Origin: Mesorhizobium sp. M1B.F.Ca.ET.045.04.1.1
GTDB taxonomy: Bacteria > Pseudomonadota > Alphaproteobacteria > Rhizobiales > Rhizobiaceae
Reading direction: 5' to 3'
Assembly: GCF_003952465.1 (NCBI RefSeq)
Contig: NZ_CP034448.1
Span: 806,001 to 870,000, forward strand
Length of the DNA: 64,000 bases
Under the pieces are notes generated by a model, which was given only the letters and a program-made list of their open reading frames with translations, was not told where the DNA came from and did not search any database. Shown here piece after piece: positions 1 through 8,458 of the stretch. Position numbers and translations under genes: made by a program. How positions within the stretch are numbered: the stretch's first letter is position 1; each line of letters begins with the position of its first letter.

Positions 1-165
1 ACCCGCTACATCGACGCCTATGCCAACGAGATCGCGACCTTCATCGCCGCCAACAGCGCCGGCAAGAAGGCCTCGCCGAGCGGCAAGGACGGGCTGGTCG
101 CGTTGAAGCTGGCCGATGCGGCGCTGAAGTCGGCGAAGACGGGCAAGACCGTTCGCATCGACTGA
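1..165 (+). CDS. Inositol 2-dehydrogenase-like protein, C-terminal end (partial)
   Basis: This is an open frame from the window edge to TGA at 163-165 and encodes 54 residues. It contains an RYIDAYANEI stretch and the SPSGKDGL...ALKLADAALKSAKTGKTV ending typical of the C-terminus of Gfo/Idh/MocA oxidoreductases, especially myo-inositol 2-dehydrogenase (IolG). That enzyme oxidises myo-inositol to scyllo-inosose with NAD+. Only the end is visible, so the NAD-binding domain and substrate residues cannot be checked. Another sugar dehydrogenase of the same family remains possible. Confidence 0.7.
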   Translation, partial: TRYIDAYANEIATFIAANSAGKKASPSGKDGLVALKLADAALKSAKTGKTVRID

Positions 166-205
166 TCCGATGAGACAGGTATTTCGATGGCGGTCGGATT
201 GTCTG

Positions 206-430
206 TCTCCAACGCTTGGCGATTAGCCGGAACGCTTATCACGTCGTCATCCACGGGCGGAGCAAGGAGCGAAGCGACGCGGCGCAGACCCGAGGATCCA
301 TTCCGTTACATCGGAACGGTGCCAACGGTGCAGAATTCTGCTCCGCTGTGTTCTTCAGCCGGGGTCACGGAATGGATCCTAGGGTCTGCGCTGCGTCGCT
401 ACGCTCCTTGCTTCGCCCTAGGATGACGAC
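206..430. repeat. Family A palindromic repeat, copy 1
   Basis: The left arm (from about 244, motif GGGCGGAGCAAGGAGCGAAG) and the right arm (ending about 429, motif CGCTCCTTGCTTCGCCC) are inverted repeats of each other around a 60-70 base centre containing CAGAATTCTG. The element recurs at 1363, 8240 and 23852. The leading 206-237 is the shared core module found in other repeat families. It fills most of the 378-base gap between the two flanking genes. Short ORFs read through it are artefacts of the palindrome. Confidence 0.85.
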
Positions 431-543
431 GTTGAGGACGCTTGGACCAAGGTATCAACGTTGCGGCAAGGCACCGGGAGACCGATCGGAACCTCAATGA
501 ACCTCGAAAATCCATTGGTAGTCAAAAACACAGGAGCACAGCG

Positions 544-1338
544 ATGAGCGGTTTGGCCGGTCGCAATTCAGAAACGCGCGCCATCGTCACCGGCGGCGCG
601 CAGGGCATTGGCTTCGCCGTCGCCGAGGCCTTGGCTGATGAGGGCTGCCGTGCGCTGGCGCTGGTCGGCCGCTCGCAGGAGAAGGGCGACAAAGCGGTCG
701 CCGCGCTCAAGAGGGGCGGCGTCGACGCCATCTTCATCAGCGCCGACGTCGCCAACGTCGGCGATTGCAAGCGCGCCATCGCAACGGCCATCGCCCATTT
801 CGGCACGCTCAACGCGCTGGTCAACGCCGCCGCCACCTCGGCGCGAGGCTCGCTGATCGAAACCACCGAGGAGGTCTTCGACCAGATATTCGACACCAAT
901 GTGCGCGGCCCCTTTTTCCTGATGCAGGGCCTTGTCGCGCATCTCCTGGAGCGCAAGGCGCCGGGCTCGATCGTCAACGTGTTGTCGATGTCGGCGCATG
1001 CCGGCCAATCCTTCCTGACCCCCTATTCGACCAGCAAGGGCGCGCTGATGACGCTGACCAAGAATGTCGCCAGCTCCTATCGGCGGAACCGCATCCGCTG
1101 CAACGCCGTGCTGCCCGGCTGGATGGACACCGAGGGCGAGGCGATCGTGCAGAAGAAATGGCACGCCGCGCCCGACGACTGGCTGGAGAAGGCCGAAGCC
1201 GCGCAGCCGATGGGCCAGCTCGTGAAACCGGCGCAGCTTGCCCGGCTGATCACCTATATGCTGAGCCCGCAGGCCGGCGTCATGACCGGCTCGCTGGTCG
1301 ACTACGACCAGAACATTGCCGGCGTGATCGGGGAGTAG
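544..1338 (+). CDS. SDR family NAD(P)-dependent oxidoreductase
   Basis: The product is 264 residues, usual for a classical short-chain dehydrogenase. The cofactor motif TGGAQGIG lies near residues 16-23, an NAAA motif near 93 replaces the usual NNAG, and the catalytic YSTSK is near 160. The ATG at 544 is chosen over upstream in-frame starts because AGGAG at 532-536 precedes it and the fold begins directly after. The partial inositol dehydrogenase lies upstream in the same direction, but a family A repeat separates them, so a shared sugar or polyol function is only a guess. The substrate cannot be told from sequence. Confidence 0.85.
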   Translation: MSGLAGRNSETRAIVTGGAQGIGFAVAEALADEGCRALALVGRSQEKGDKAVAALKRGGVDAIFISADVANVGDCKRAIATAIAHFGTLNALVNAAATSARGSLIETTEEVFDQIFDTNVRGPFFLMQGLVAHLLERKAPGSIVNVLSMSAHAGQSFLTPYSTSKGALMTLTKNVASSYRRNRIRCNAVLPGWMDTEGEAIVQKKWHAAPDDWLEKAEAAQPMGQLVKPAQLARLITYMLSPQAGVMTGSLVDYDQNIAGVIGE

Positions 1339-1362
1339 CGCAGGGGGGCGACGCCAGTCACT

Positions 1363-1547
1363 TCGTCATCCACGGGCGAAAGCAAGGAGCGAAGCGACGC
1401 GGCGCAGCCCCGAGGATCCAGGCCGCGACTCCAGGGCGTTGCTGCGGTCCAGAATTCTGCATCGCCGCGCTCTTCGGCCAAGGTCACGGAATGGATCCCA
1501 GGGTCTTCGCGACGCCGCTGCGCGGCTGCTTCGCCCTGGGATGACGA
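1363..1547. repeat. Family A palindromic repeat, copy 2
   Basis: This is a second copy of the family A inverted repeat, starting TCGTCATCC and ending ATGACGA, with the same AGCAAGGAGCGAAGCGACGC arm and CAGAATTCTG centre. It lies between the SDR stop and the promoter of the DAHP synthase leader. Confidence 0.85.
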
Positions 1548-1593
1548 AATCGCGAAGGTTCGGCCCCATCCGAAATTGCCTGCCAATCAAGCA

Positions 1594-1622
1594 CGTGACA
1601 AGCGCCCCGGCATCGACTATAT
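1594..1622 (+). promoter_or_regulatory. Promoter of the DAHP synthase leader
   Basis: CGTGAC (1594-1599) and CTATAT (1617-1622) are separated by 17 bases and resemble alphaproteobacterial housekeeping -35/-10 elements. The predicted start falls at or next to the ATG at 1630. The leader message would then be leaderless, as reported for the trpL leader of Sinorhizobium meliloti. Confidence 0.55.
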
Positions 1623-1629
1623 GAGCCGC

Positions 1630-1707
1630 ATGATCCACCTGACCGCCTCGTTTTGGTACTTTTACTACGACAGCTCGCTGGCGGCGGGAGGATTGCGCTC
1701 GATCTGA
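1630..1707 (+). CDS. Aromatic leader peptide (25 aa) upstream of DAHP synthase
   Basis: This short ORF has a run of Phe-Trp-Tyr-Phe-Tyr-Tyr codons at 1651-1668 and ends at TGA 1705-1707. It has no good Shine-Dalgarno, but the promoter placed just upstream would put the transcript start at this ATG. An in-frame ATG at 1621 would overlap the -10 and is less likely. It sits 88 bases before a gene for the first step of aromatic amino acid synthesis and directly before an alternative terminator/antiterminator. It therefore fits a ribosome-stalling attenuation peptide that senses charged aromatic tRNAs. The assignment is an inference from arrangement, without experimental support. Confidence 0.75.
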   Translation: MIHLTASFWYFYYDSSLAAGGLRSI

Positions 1708-1755
1708 AGATTGCAGCATCTAAATCCGAAAAGCCGCCAGACCTGGCGGCTTTTT
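1678..1755 (+). promoter_or_regulatory. Transcription attenuator of the DAHP synthase gene
   Basis: CTGGCGGC occurs twice, at 1678-1685 inside the leader ORF just after the aromatic codons and at 1743-1750. Both copies are exactly complementary to GCCGCCAG at 1733-1740. Pairing of 1733-1740 with 1743-1750 gives a tight hairpin followed by TTTTT (1751-1755), a standard intrinsic terminator. Pairing with 1678-1685 gives a mutually exclusive antiterminator. CCGCC at 1643-1647 can pair with GGCGG at 1680-1684 as the 1:2 hairpin. This is the classic trp-type attenuator layout. Confidence 0.8.
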
Positions 1756-1795
1756 CGTTTCAGCCGGCAGGTCTCCTAACCAGGAGCAGAAAGCC

Positions 1796-2887
1796 GTGTT
1801 GACCACCACAGACGACCTTCGGGTCAAGGAACTCAAAGTCCTGAGCACGCCGGAAGAGGTGATGCGCGAGATACCGCGCTCGCTCACGGCGACGCGCACC
1901 GTTGCCGCATCGCGCAACGCCATCCATTCCATCCTGACGGGGGCCGACGATCGACTGGTAGTCATCGTCGGCCCTTGTTCCATCCACGATCCGGTTGCCG
2001 CCGTGGACTACGCCAGCCGTCTGGCGGCGCTGCGCGAGGCCCTGGCCGACCGGCTCGAGATCGTCATGCGCGTCTATTTCGAGAAGCCGCGCACCACGGT
2101 CGGCTGGAAGGGCCTGATCAACGATCCCGACCTCGACGGCAGCTTCAACATCGACAAGGGGCTGCGCATGGCGCGCAACGTGCTCTCCGCCGTCAACAAT
2201 CTCGGCCTGCCGGCGGCGACCGAGTTCCTCGACATGACGACGCCGCAATACATCGCCGACCTCGTTGCCTGGGGCGCCATCGGCGCGCGCACGACCGAAA
2301 GCCAGATCCACCGCGAGCTGGCGTCGGGTCTCTCCTGCCCGGTCGGCTTCAAGAACGGCACCGACGGCAATCTCAGGATCGCCGCCGAGGCGGTGAAGTC
2401 CGCCGCCCAGCCGCATCATTTCATGGCGGTGACCAAGGGCGGCCGCAGTGCCATCGCGGCGACCACCGGCAACGAGGACTGCCATGTCATCCTGCGCGGC
2501 GGCGTTGTGCCCAACTTCGATGCGGCGAGCGTTGACGCTGCCGCGACGGAGCTCGCCCGCATAGGTGTCGCGCCGCGCCTGATGATCGACGTCAGCCACG
2601 CAAACAGCGGCAAGAAGCCGGAGAACCAGCCGAAAGTCGCGCACGATGTGGCGGGGCAGGTGGCTGCGGGCGACGAGCGCATCATCGGCGTCATGATCGA
2701 GAGCAATCTCGTCGCCGGCCGCCAGGACGTCGTGCCCGGCAAGCCGCTTGTCTACGGCCAGAGCATCACCGACGGCTGCATCGACTGGGCGACCACCGAG
2801 ACGGTGCTGCACGGCCTCGCCGGCGCCGTCGAATGGCGCCGGTCGGTAAAGCGCGAAATGCTCGCCACCCGACAGGGCGCGGCCTGA
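1796..2887 (+). CDS. aroG: 3-deoxy-7-phosphoheptulonate (DAHP) synthase, class I (AroG/AroF type)
   Basis: The enzyme condenses phosphoenolpyruvate with erythrose 4-phosphate, the first step of the shikimate pathway. The 363-residue product is close to the 350 residues of E. coli AroG and resembles it along its whole length. Hallmarks are GPCSIHDP at 59-66, the KPRTTVGWKG motif near 96-105, GARTTESQ and the metal-binding DVSHANS. AGGAG at 1782-1786 supports GTG at 1796 (or TTG at 1799). Expression is probably controlled by the aromatic leader and attenuator upstream. Which aromatic amino acid inhibits the enzyme cannot be told. Many rhizobia rely on class II DAHP synthases, so this class I enzyme may be an additional isozyme. 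Confidence 0.93.
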   Translation: MLTTTDDLRVKELKVLSTPEEVMREIPRSLTATRTVAASRNAIHSILTGADDRLVVIVGPCSIHDPVAAVDYASRLAALREALADRLEIVMRVYFEKPRTTVGWKGLINDPDLDGSFNIDKGLRMARNVLSAVNNLGLPAATEFLDMTTPQYIADLVAWGAIGARTTESQIHRELASGLSCPVGFKNGTDGNLRIAAEAVKSAAQPHHFMAVTKGGRSAIAATTGNEDCHVILRGGVVPNFDAASVDAAATELARIGVAPRLMIDVSHANSGKKPENQPKVAHDVAGQVAAGDERIIGVMIESNLVAGRQDVVPGKPLVYGQSITDGCIDWATTETVLHGLAGAVEWRRSVKREMLATRQGAA

Positions 2888-2900
2888 GCGAAATGTGGGG

Positions 2901-2924
2901 GAGGGCGGCGATCACGCCGCCCTC
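2901..2924. terminator. Bidirectional hairpin between convergent genes
   Basis: GAGGGCGGCG and CGCCGCCCTC form a perfect 10-bp stem with an ATCA loop between the DAHP synthase and the convergent LysE gene, whose stop codon lies inside it. There is no clear T-run, so it may act as a weak terminator or an RNA 3'-end stabiliser. Confidence 0.5.
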
Positions 2925-3547
2925 AGCCCTTCCCATGCGGTGAACACCGAGACGGCAAACAAAAGCAGGCCAGCCGCACGCCCGGCGAAAGCGGTCGCCT
3001 GCGGATTGCCGACCAGAAGCGCCCGGCTGCGCCCGGCGGTGATGGCGAGGCCGCCATAGATCCCTGCCTGAGTGGCGACCGTCAGCAACCCCATGACGGT
3101 CGCCTGCATCCAGATCGGACCGTAAGCCGGCTTCAGGAACTGCGGATAGACGGCAAGGATGAAGAGATAGGCCTTGGGGTTGATCAGGCAGGTGACCAAC
3201 CCTTGGCGAAAGGCTTTCCAGGCGGAGCGGCTGCCGGCGGGCGCATCATCGCCGACGGTAATCGAGCTCCGCATCAGCGAAATTCCGATATAGGCCATAT
3301 AAGCGGCGCCGGCGATCAGCAGCGGCTTGAACAGGACCGGCACGAAATGCATGAGCAGGCCGACGCCGATCGCGCCGTTCAGCGTATGCACTGCGCCGCC
3401 GAGCATGATGCCGGCGGTCGCAGCAAGGCCTCTGTCGCGTCCGCCGGTCAGCGCATTGGCCAGCACGAACAGCATGTCCATGCCCGGGACGGCGATGATG
3501 CCGAAAAGCAGGACGAAGAACAGCCAGAGGTTTTCGCTGTAGCTCAT
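2912..3547 (-). CDS. LysE/RhtB family amino-acid exporter
   Basis: The protein has 211 residues, the normal size for this family, with five to six hydrophobic segments and the N-terminal pattern of LysE/RhtB proteins (VPGMDMLFVLANALTGGRDRG, with the conserved PG near the end of the first helix). These inner-membrane proteins export amino acids or derivatives. The start at 3547 (MSYSENLW) is chosen because the frame further upstream is not protein-like. The gene is convergent with the DAHP synthase. The exported substrate cannot be inferred. Confidence 0.85.
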   Translation of the reverse strand: MSYSENLWLFFVLLFGIIAVPGMDMLFVLANALTGGRDRGLAATAGIMLGGAVHTLNGAIGVGLLMHFVPVLFKPLLIAGAAYMAYIGISLMRSSITVGDDAPAGSRSAWKAFRQGLVTCLINPKAYLFILAVYPQFLKPAYGPIWMQATVMGLLTVATQAGIYGGLAITAGRSRALLVGNPQATAFAGRAAGLLLFAVSVFTAWEGLRAA

Positions 3548-3702
3548 GTCAATCGCGCGGAGCCCCATGCGGCCGAACCACGGAGGATCCCGTTGATTTT
3601 CAAACCGATGGGCGGCCCTATAAGACATCCCAACTGACGGGGCGGTGTCAGTAGCGTTTCGGTTGTGTGAAGAAAATGCGCAAGGCGCGCCGCGCCCGTC
3701 CA

Positions 3703-3800
3703 ATGCATGTCGCCCAGAAGTGTACAGCGGTTTTGGGATAACGACATGCATAAAAACTTGAAGCGCGTCGCCTGAATCCGTTTCAGTGCGACGCGCTTTA
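3703..3800. repeat. Family G palindromic repeat, copy 1
   Basis: The element has two adjacent hairpins. The first is bounded by ATGCATGTCG and CGACATGCAT, the second by AAGCGCGTCG and CGACGCGCTT. A second copy in opposite orientation is at 60668-60770. Its internal AGTGT..AGCGGTTTT core resembles that of family F. It ends at the truA stop. Confidence 0.75.
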
Positions 3801-4598
3801 GTCAGACGATTTGGCCCCAAGCGACGCTGACTGACCGCTTTGCTCCGCGGATCCCGGATAGTCGACGCCGACAAGAAACAGGCCGTCCGGCGGAGCAACC
3901 TGGCCGCAGGCGGCGCGGTCGCGCGCTTCCAGCGCCGCCCTGAGGTCGTCGGCGCTCCAGGAGCCGTCGCCGACGCGCCGCAAGGAGCCGACCATCGAGC
4001 GCACCTGGTTGTGCAGGAAGGAGCGCGCCGAGGTTCGCACCTCGATGAGATCGCTCATACGGCTGACGTCGAGTTGGGCAAGCGTGCGGACGGGGCTTTC
4101 GGCCTGGCACTGGGTGGAGCGGAAGGTGGTGAAATCGTGCCGCCCGAGCAGCACTTTCGCCGCCTCGTGCATGGCCTCGGCATCGAGCCGTTTCGGCACC
4201 CACCAGACCTTGCCTTTTTCCAGCGCCGACGGGGCGCGGCGATTGAGGATGCGATAGAGATAATGGCGGCCGGTGGCCGAAAAGCGCGCGTCGAAGCCGT
4301 CGGCGACGACCGCCGCCCTCAAGATGGCGATACGCGCGCCGGCCGCCTGCAGATGGGCGTTGACGGCATCGCGCACCTTGTCGCCCGCCCAGGCCTTGGC
4401 GAGATCGACATGCGCCACCTGGGCGGTGGCGTGCACGCCGGCATCGGTGCGGCCGGCGGCACGTAACCTTACTTCTTCGCCGCAGAATTTTTCGATCGCC
4501 TGCTCGATCGCCTGCTGCACCGATGGCTGGTCCGCCTGATGCTGCCAGCCGGCGAATTGGCTGCCGTCATATTCGATATCGAGCCGAAAACGCGGCAT
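3798..4598 (-). CDS. truA: tRNA pseudouridine(38-40) synthase TruA
   Basis: The enzyme isomerises uridines 38-40 in the tRNA anticodon arm. The 266-residue product has the [11 protein letters not shown]-terminus and the catalytic aspartate in GRTDAGVHA (Asp52). The length is normal. It lies in the same direction as the GNAT, fmt and def genes, 24 bases after the GNAT stop, and probably ends that operon. Confidence 0.96.
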   Translation of the reverse strand: MPRFRLDIEYDGSQFAGWQHQADQPSVQQAIEQAIEKFCGEEVRLRAAGRTDAGVHATAQVAHVDLAKAWAGDKVRDAVNAHLQAAGARIAILRAAVVADGFDARFSATGRHYLYRILNRRAPSALEKGKVWWVPKRLDAEAMHEAAKVLLGRHDFTTFRSTQCQAESPVRTLAQLDVSRMSDLIEVRTSARSFLHNQVRSMVGSLRRVGDGSWSADDLRAALEARDRAACGQVAPPDGLFLVGVDYPGSAEQSGQSASLGAKSSD

Positions 4599-4622
4599 GT
4601 TCTGCTATTCGTTCGCGCCCGC

Positions 4623-5129
4623 CTAAGCGGCGAGCGCGATGAAGGCCGAAGCGTAGACCAGCCTGCCGGTCGCGGGCGCGTCGCCCCAGGCAAGAGCCTG
4701 CAGCGCCTCGCCCTGGTACTCGCTCTCGAACTTTTCGGCGCGGGCATGGCTGTAGCCGAAGCGGCCATAATAGGCCGGGTCCCCCAGCACCACGGCCAGC
4801 GCCTCGCCGGCTTCCTTGAGGCGGATATGCGCCTCGCGGATCAGCGCGCCGCCGATGCCGGTGCCGTGGAAGGACGGCTCGACCGCCAGCGGCGCCAGCG
4901 CCAATGCCGCGAAGCGCTTGCCGCCGTTCTGCACGAAAAGCCTGGAAAACAGGATGTGGCCGACGACCTGGCCGTCTTCTTCCGCGACCAGCTCGACGAC
5001 GGCGTCGCCGCCCGTCACCAGCGCGTCGACCAGGCCGGCCTCCGCCTGCTGGCCGAAGGCATGCTCTTCGACGAGGCGGATCGCCTCGCGATCCCGCGGC
5101 GTCGCCGCGCGTATCGACATCATGCTCAT
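4623..5129 (-). CDS. GNAT family N-acetyltransferase
   Basis: The 168-residue protein begins [22 protein letters not shown] and carries the acetyl-CoA pyrophosphate-binding region GTGIGGALI near residue 90, followed by a [10 protein letters not shown] segment typical of COG3153-type acetyltransferases. Its start overlaps the fmt stop (ATGA at 5126-5129), which indicates translational coupling. The acetylated substrate is unknown. Confidence 0.88.
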   Translation of the reverse strand: MSMMSIRAATPRDREAIRLVEEHAFGQQAEAGLVDALVTGGDAVVELVAEEDGQVVGHILFSRLFVQNGGKRFAALALAPLAVEPSFHGTGIGGALIREAHIRLKEAGEALAVVLGDPAYYGRFGYSHARAEKFESEYQGEALQALAWGDAPATGRLVYASAFIALAA

Positions 5130-6061
5130 GTGAGTTTCGTTCCTTTTTCGATCTTGGCCCCGCGCAAAAACTCCTGCGCGGCGGCGGGCCTTCCGCCCGC
5201 CCGTTGAACTTCGACCAGCCGGACCGCGCCTGACCCGCAGGCGACCGTCAGCCGGTCATCGAGAATTCCTCCCGACTCGCCGACGCCATCAGAGAGCGTC
5301 GAGCGAAGCAGTTTCAGCCGCTCCATGCGGCCGCCAATTTCGACCTCGCACCACGCGCCCGGAACGGGCGAGAGGCCGCGAATGTGATTGTGGACTTCGC
5401 CGGCAGGCCGCGTCCAGTCTACGCGTGTCTCCGATTTATCGATCTTTCGGGCGTAGGTCACCCCTTCCGTCGCCTGTCGGGTAAATGTCAGACAATTTAT
5501 CCCCAGCTGCGTCAGCGCTTCCACCATCAGCGAAGCGCCTATGTCCATCAACCTGTCATGCAATTCGCCGGCCGTCATATCGGGTCCGATGGAAGATTTT
5601 TCAACCAATGCCACCGGACCGGTGTCCAAACCTTCTTCCATGCGCATCACCATCATGCCGGTTTCGGCATCGCCGGCCATGATGGCGCGCTGGATGGGAG
5701 CGGCGCCCCGCCAGCGCGGCAGAAGCGAGGCGTGGCCGTTGAGGCAGCCCAGCCTGGTCGCCCCCAGGACGGATTTTGGGAGAAGCAGCCCATAGGCGAC
5801 GACCACGGCGACGTCCGCCCGCAAGGCGGCGAAGGCCTGCTGCTCGGCTTCGCCTTTCAGCGATGTCGGCGTGCGCACTTCCAAGCCCAGCCGTTCGGCC
5901 TCGCGCTGCACCGGCGAGGGCGTCAGCTCCAGCCCGCGCCGGCCGGCGGCGCGCGGCGGCTGCGTGTAGACGGCGGCGATGTCGTGACCGGCCTCGGCGA
6001 TCGCGCGCAAGGTCGGCACGGAAAAATCCGGCGTGCCCATGAAGATGACGCGAAGGGGCAT
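5126..6061 (-). CDS. fmt: Methionyl-tRNA formyltransferase
   Basis: The enzyme transfers a formyl group from 10-formyl-THF to initiator Met-tRNA. The 311-residue product shows the N-terminal [11 protein letters not shown] motif, the catalytic cluster [16 protein letters not shown] (Asn108, His110) and GLDTG with Asp146, plus the C-terminal tRNA-binding domain. It lies downstream of def, the functionally paired gene, with about 285 bases between them, and is coupled to the GNAT gene by a 4-base overlap. Confidence 0.96.
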   Translation of the reverse strand: MPLRVIFMGTPDFSVPTLRAIAEAGHDIAAVYTQPPRAAGRRGLELTPSPVQREAERLGLEVRTPTSLKGEAEQQAFAALRADVAVVVAYGLLLPKSVLGATRLGCLNGHASLLPRWRGAAPIQRAIMAGDAETGMMVMRMEEGLDTGPVALVEKSSIGPDMTAGELHDRLMDIGASLMVEALTQLGINCLTFTRQATEGVTYARKIDKSETRVDWTRPAGEVHNHIRGLSPVPGAWCEVEIGGRMERLKLLRSTLSDGVGESGGILDDRLTVACGSGAVRLVEVQRAGGRPAAAQEFLRGAKIEKGTKLT

Positions 6062-6115
6062 ATTTATCTCGCGGTGCTGTTCAGGCGCTCGCCTTGAGCA
6101 TTTATGAGCTTCAGA

Positions 6116-6283
6116 TCACGTCGCGATATAACCGAAGTCGCGTTTTCGTTCGGCCTCGACTTCATACATCAACTTGGCAAAGTCGTCGTCGATCGCGTCT
6201 TCGGAGACGAATGCCGAGCGCACCGCATCCCACGCCGAAAAACTCGGCTCAGGCCCGTCTTTGGGAAAGCCCTTGATCAGCAT
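6116..6283 (-). CDS. Possible small hypothetical protein or coding remnant
   Basis: A 55-residue frame lies between def and fmt and ends in MYEVEAERKRDFGYIAT. The protein-like frame extends upstream towards 6340 without an obvious start, overlapping the end of def. GGAGG lies 14 bases before the ATG at 6283, rather far for a ribosome site. I do not recognise it. It could be a small gene, a decayed gene, or chance. Confidence 0.3.
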   Translation of the reverse strand: MLIKGFPKDGPEPSFSAWDAVRSAFVSEDAIDDDFAKLMYEVEAERKRDFGYIAT

Positions 6284-6345
6284 TTCGCTCGTCGATGCCT
6301 CCAAGCCGAGATCTGTAATGCGGAAGGCCGTGCTCCAAACGGCTG

Positions 6346-6876
6346 CTAGCCCACCATCTTGCCCGGCGCCTTCTCCTTGGCAAGCTTCTTGAACTTCCTG
6401 ACCACCATGTCGCGCTTCAGCTTCGAGATGTGGTCGATGAACAGCACGCCGTTGAGATGGTCGATCTCGTGCTGCAGACACGTCGCCATCAGGCCTTCGG
6501 CCTGCATCTCCTGCAGCTTGCCGTCGCGGTCGAGATATTTTACCCGCACGGCCGCCGGACGTTCGACCTCGGCATAATAATCCGGGATCGACAGGCAGCC
6601 TTCCTCATAGACCGAGCGCTGGCCGGAGCTTTCGAGGATCTCCGGATTGATGAAGACATGCGGCGCCGGCTCTTCGCCCTCCTTGGCAAGGTCGATGACC
6701 AGCAAGCGCCTCGGCTCGCCGACCTGGATCGCCGCCAGCCCGATGCCCGGCGCATCGTACATGGTCTCCAGCATGTCGTCGGCGAGCTTGCGCAGATCGC
6801 TATCGACGCGCTCGACCGGTTTGGAAACCTGGCGCAGGATCGGATCGGGAAGGATGATGAGCGGCTTGATCGACAT
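6346..6876 (-). CDS. def: Peptide deformylase
   Basis: The enzyme removes the N-formyl group from nascent proteins. The 176-residue product carries all three signature motifs: GIGLAAIQ at 44-51, EGCLSIP at 92-98 with metal-ligand Cys94, and HEIDH at 136-140. It precedes fmt on the same strand and is divergent from rmuC. Confidence 0.97.
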   Translation of the reverse strand: MSIKPLIILPDPILRQVSKPVERVDSDLRKLADDMLETMYDAPGIGLAAIQVGEPRRLLVIDLAKEGEEPAPHVFINPEILESSGQRSVYEEGCLSIPDYYAEVERPAAVRVKYLDRDGKLQEMQAEGLMATCLQHEIDHLNGVLFIDHISKLKRDMVVRKFKKLAKEKAPGKMVG

Positions 6877-6979
6877 GGCGTCTCACCTAAGACGTCGTTG
6901 GAAAAGCGTCAACCGGGACGACTTCTGACTGTTCACGTTTTGATCTGTGCCAGCGAACCGAATCGGTTATGCTGCCGGC

Positions 6980-8230
6980 ATGAACGACATGACCTCCATC
7001 CTTTCCGAGCCAGTTGCAAGGCTGGGCGCTACCACGATCACGCTCGGCCAGGCGCTGGGTTTCGGCGCCGCGCTGCTGCTTGCGCTGTTCATGGCGCTCG
7101 TCGTCGCGTTGTGGCGCGCCGCAGGGGCACGCGCTGTGGCGGCGACAGAGGCCGCCGACCATGCCCGCGATACCGAGGCGCGCATGGCCGACATCCTGCA
7201 GGCACAGGCCGAGATGCAGGGACGGATGGGCGCGATCGCCGAAGTGTTCGGGGCGCGGCAGGCCGAGCTCACCCAATCGCTCGGACAGCGGCTTGACGCC
7301 ATGACCGGCCGCCTCGGCCAGACCATGGCCGAGCAGACCAAGTCGACGCATGAGAGCCTGGCCAAGCTGCAGGAGCGGCTGGCGGTGATCGACACCGCGC
7401 AAGGCAACATCCAGTCTTTGGCCGGACAGGTGGTGCAGTTGCAGGCGATCCTCTCCAACAAGCAGACGCGCGGCGCCTTCGGCCAGTCGCGCATGGAAGC
7501 GATCATCGCCGATGGGCTGCCGCACGGCGCCTACGAATTCCAGGCGGGCCTCTCCAACGGCAGCCGGCCGGATTGCCTGGTGCGGATGCCGAACGGCGCG
7601 CCGATGCTGGCCATCGACGCCAAGTTCCCGCTCGAAGCCTGGAACGCCATTCGCGCCGCCGAGGGCGCCGACCTGCAGAAGGCGGCGGCGCAGGCATTCC
7701 GGCGCGACATCGAGGTGCATATCCGCGATATCGCCGAAAAATACCTGATCCAGGGCGAGACGCAGGACACCGCCTTCATGTTCGTGCCGTCGGAATCGGT
7801 GTTCGCCGAGATCCACGAGAATTTCGAAGCGGTGGTGCAGAAGGCGCACCGCGCCCGCGTCGTCATCGTCTCACCGTCGCTCCTGATGCTGTCGATCCAG
7901 GTCATCCAGGCGATCCTGAAGGACGCGCGCATGCGCGAGCAGGCGCATCTGATCCAGGGCGAGGTCATCCGCCTGATGGAAGACGTGGCGCGCGTCGACG
8001 AGCGCGTGCGCCGGCTGCAGACGCATTTCGGCCAGGCGGCCAAGGACATCGACGACATCCTCGTCTCGACGTCGAAAGTCACCAAGCGCGGCCAGAAGAT
8101 CGAAGCGCTGGAATTCGCCGAAGGGGAAGCCGAGCCGCCGCGCGGCCCGGCCAAGGTGGAGGCCGCCGCGCGCGTGGCCGATTCCAAGACGGGTCAATTG
8201 CGGTTGAGGGTCGTCGAAGACAGCGAGTAG
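6980..8230 (+). CDS. rmuC: DNA recombination protein RmuC
   Basis: The 416-residue protein has an N-terminal membrane segment (about residues 22-40), a coiled-coil region to about 170, and the RmuC nuclease-like core with SRPDCLVRMPNG...LAIDAKFP, whose D...DAK spacing matches the PD-(D/E)XK fold. RmuC limits inversions and other rearrangements at short inverted repeats, which is notable in a region this rich in palindromes. The ATG at 6980 is chosen from the start of homology; the ribosome site is weak. Confidence 0.92.
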   Translation: MNDMTSILSEPVARLGATTITLGQALGFGAALLLALFMALVVALWRAAGARAVAATEAADHARDTEARMADILQAQAEMQGRMGAIAEVFGARQAELTQSLGQRLDAMTGRLGQTMAEQTKSTHESLAKLQERLAVIDTAQGNIQSLAGQVVQLQAILSNKQTRGAFGQSRMEAIIADGLPHGAYEFQAGLSNGSRPDCLVRMPNGAPMLAIDAKFPLEAWNAIRAAEGADLQKAAAQAFRRDIEVHIRDIAEKYLIQGETQDTAFMFVPSESVFAEIHENFEAVVQKAHRARVVIVSPSLLMLSIQVIQAILKDARMREQAHLIQGEVIRLMEDVARVDERVRRLQTHFGQAAKDIDDILVSTSKVTKRGQKIEALEFAEGEAEPPRGPAKVEAAARVADSKTGQLRLRVVEDSE

Positions 8231-8239
8231 TTTCGCCGG

Positions 8240-8421
8240 AGATTGGCGGAAGCGCCCATCACATCGTCATTCTAGGGCGGAGCAAGGAGCGAAGCGACGC
8301 GCGCAGACCCTAGAATCCATGCCGTGACTGCGGAGCGCCGCAACGGCGCAGAATTCTGATACGCCGCATTCCTCGGCGAGCGTCACGGAATGGATCCTCG
8401 GGTCAAGCCCGAGGATGACGA
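8240..8421. repeat. Family A palindromic repeat, copy 3
   Basis: The inverted arms run from TCGTCAT at 8264 to ATGACGA at 8415-8421, with the CAGAATTCTG centre. The leading GGAGATTGGCGGAA and a trailing CAGCCAATCGCC (about 8440) form an outer inverted pair carrying the shared core module. It lies between rmuC and the convergent GFA gene. Confidence 0.85.
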
Positions 8422-8458
8422 AGGTGGAGAAGGCTTTCAGCCAATCGCCAAGGTCGAT

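Noticed and set aside
216..500. Short ORFs across family A repeats (also at 1366-1719 and 23688-24009)
   Set aside because: Translations of the repeat in several frames give similar Arg/Ser-rich peptides (for example RSKERSDA). They follow from the palindrome and show no sign of selection as protein.
1621..1629. Leader peptide start at ATG 1621
   Set aside because: This ATG overlaps the predicted -10 element and has no ribosome site. The ATG at 1630 coincides with the predicted transcript start.
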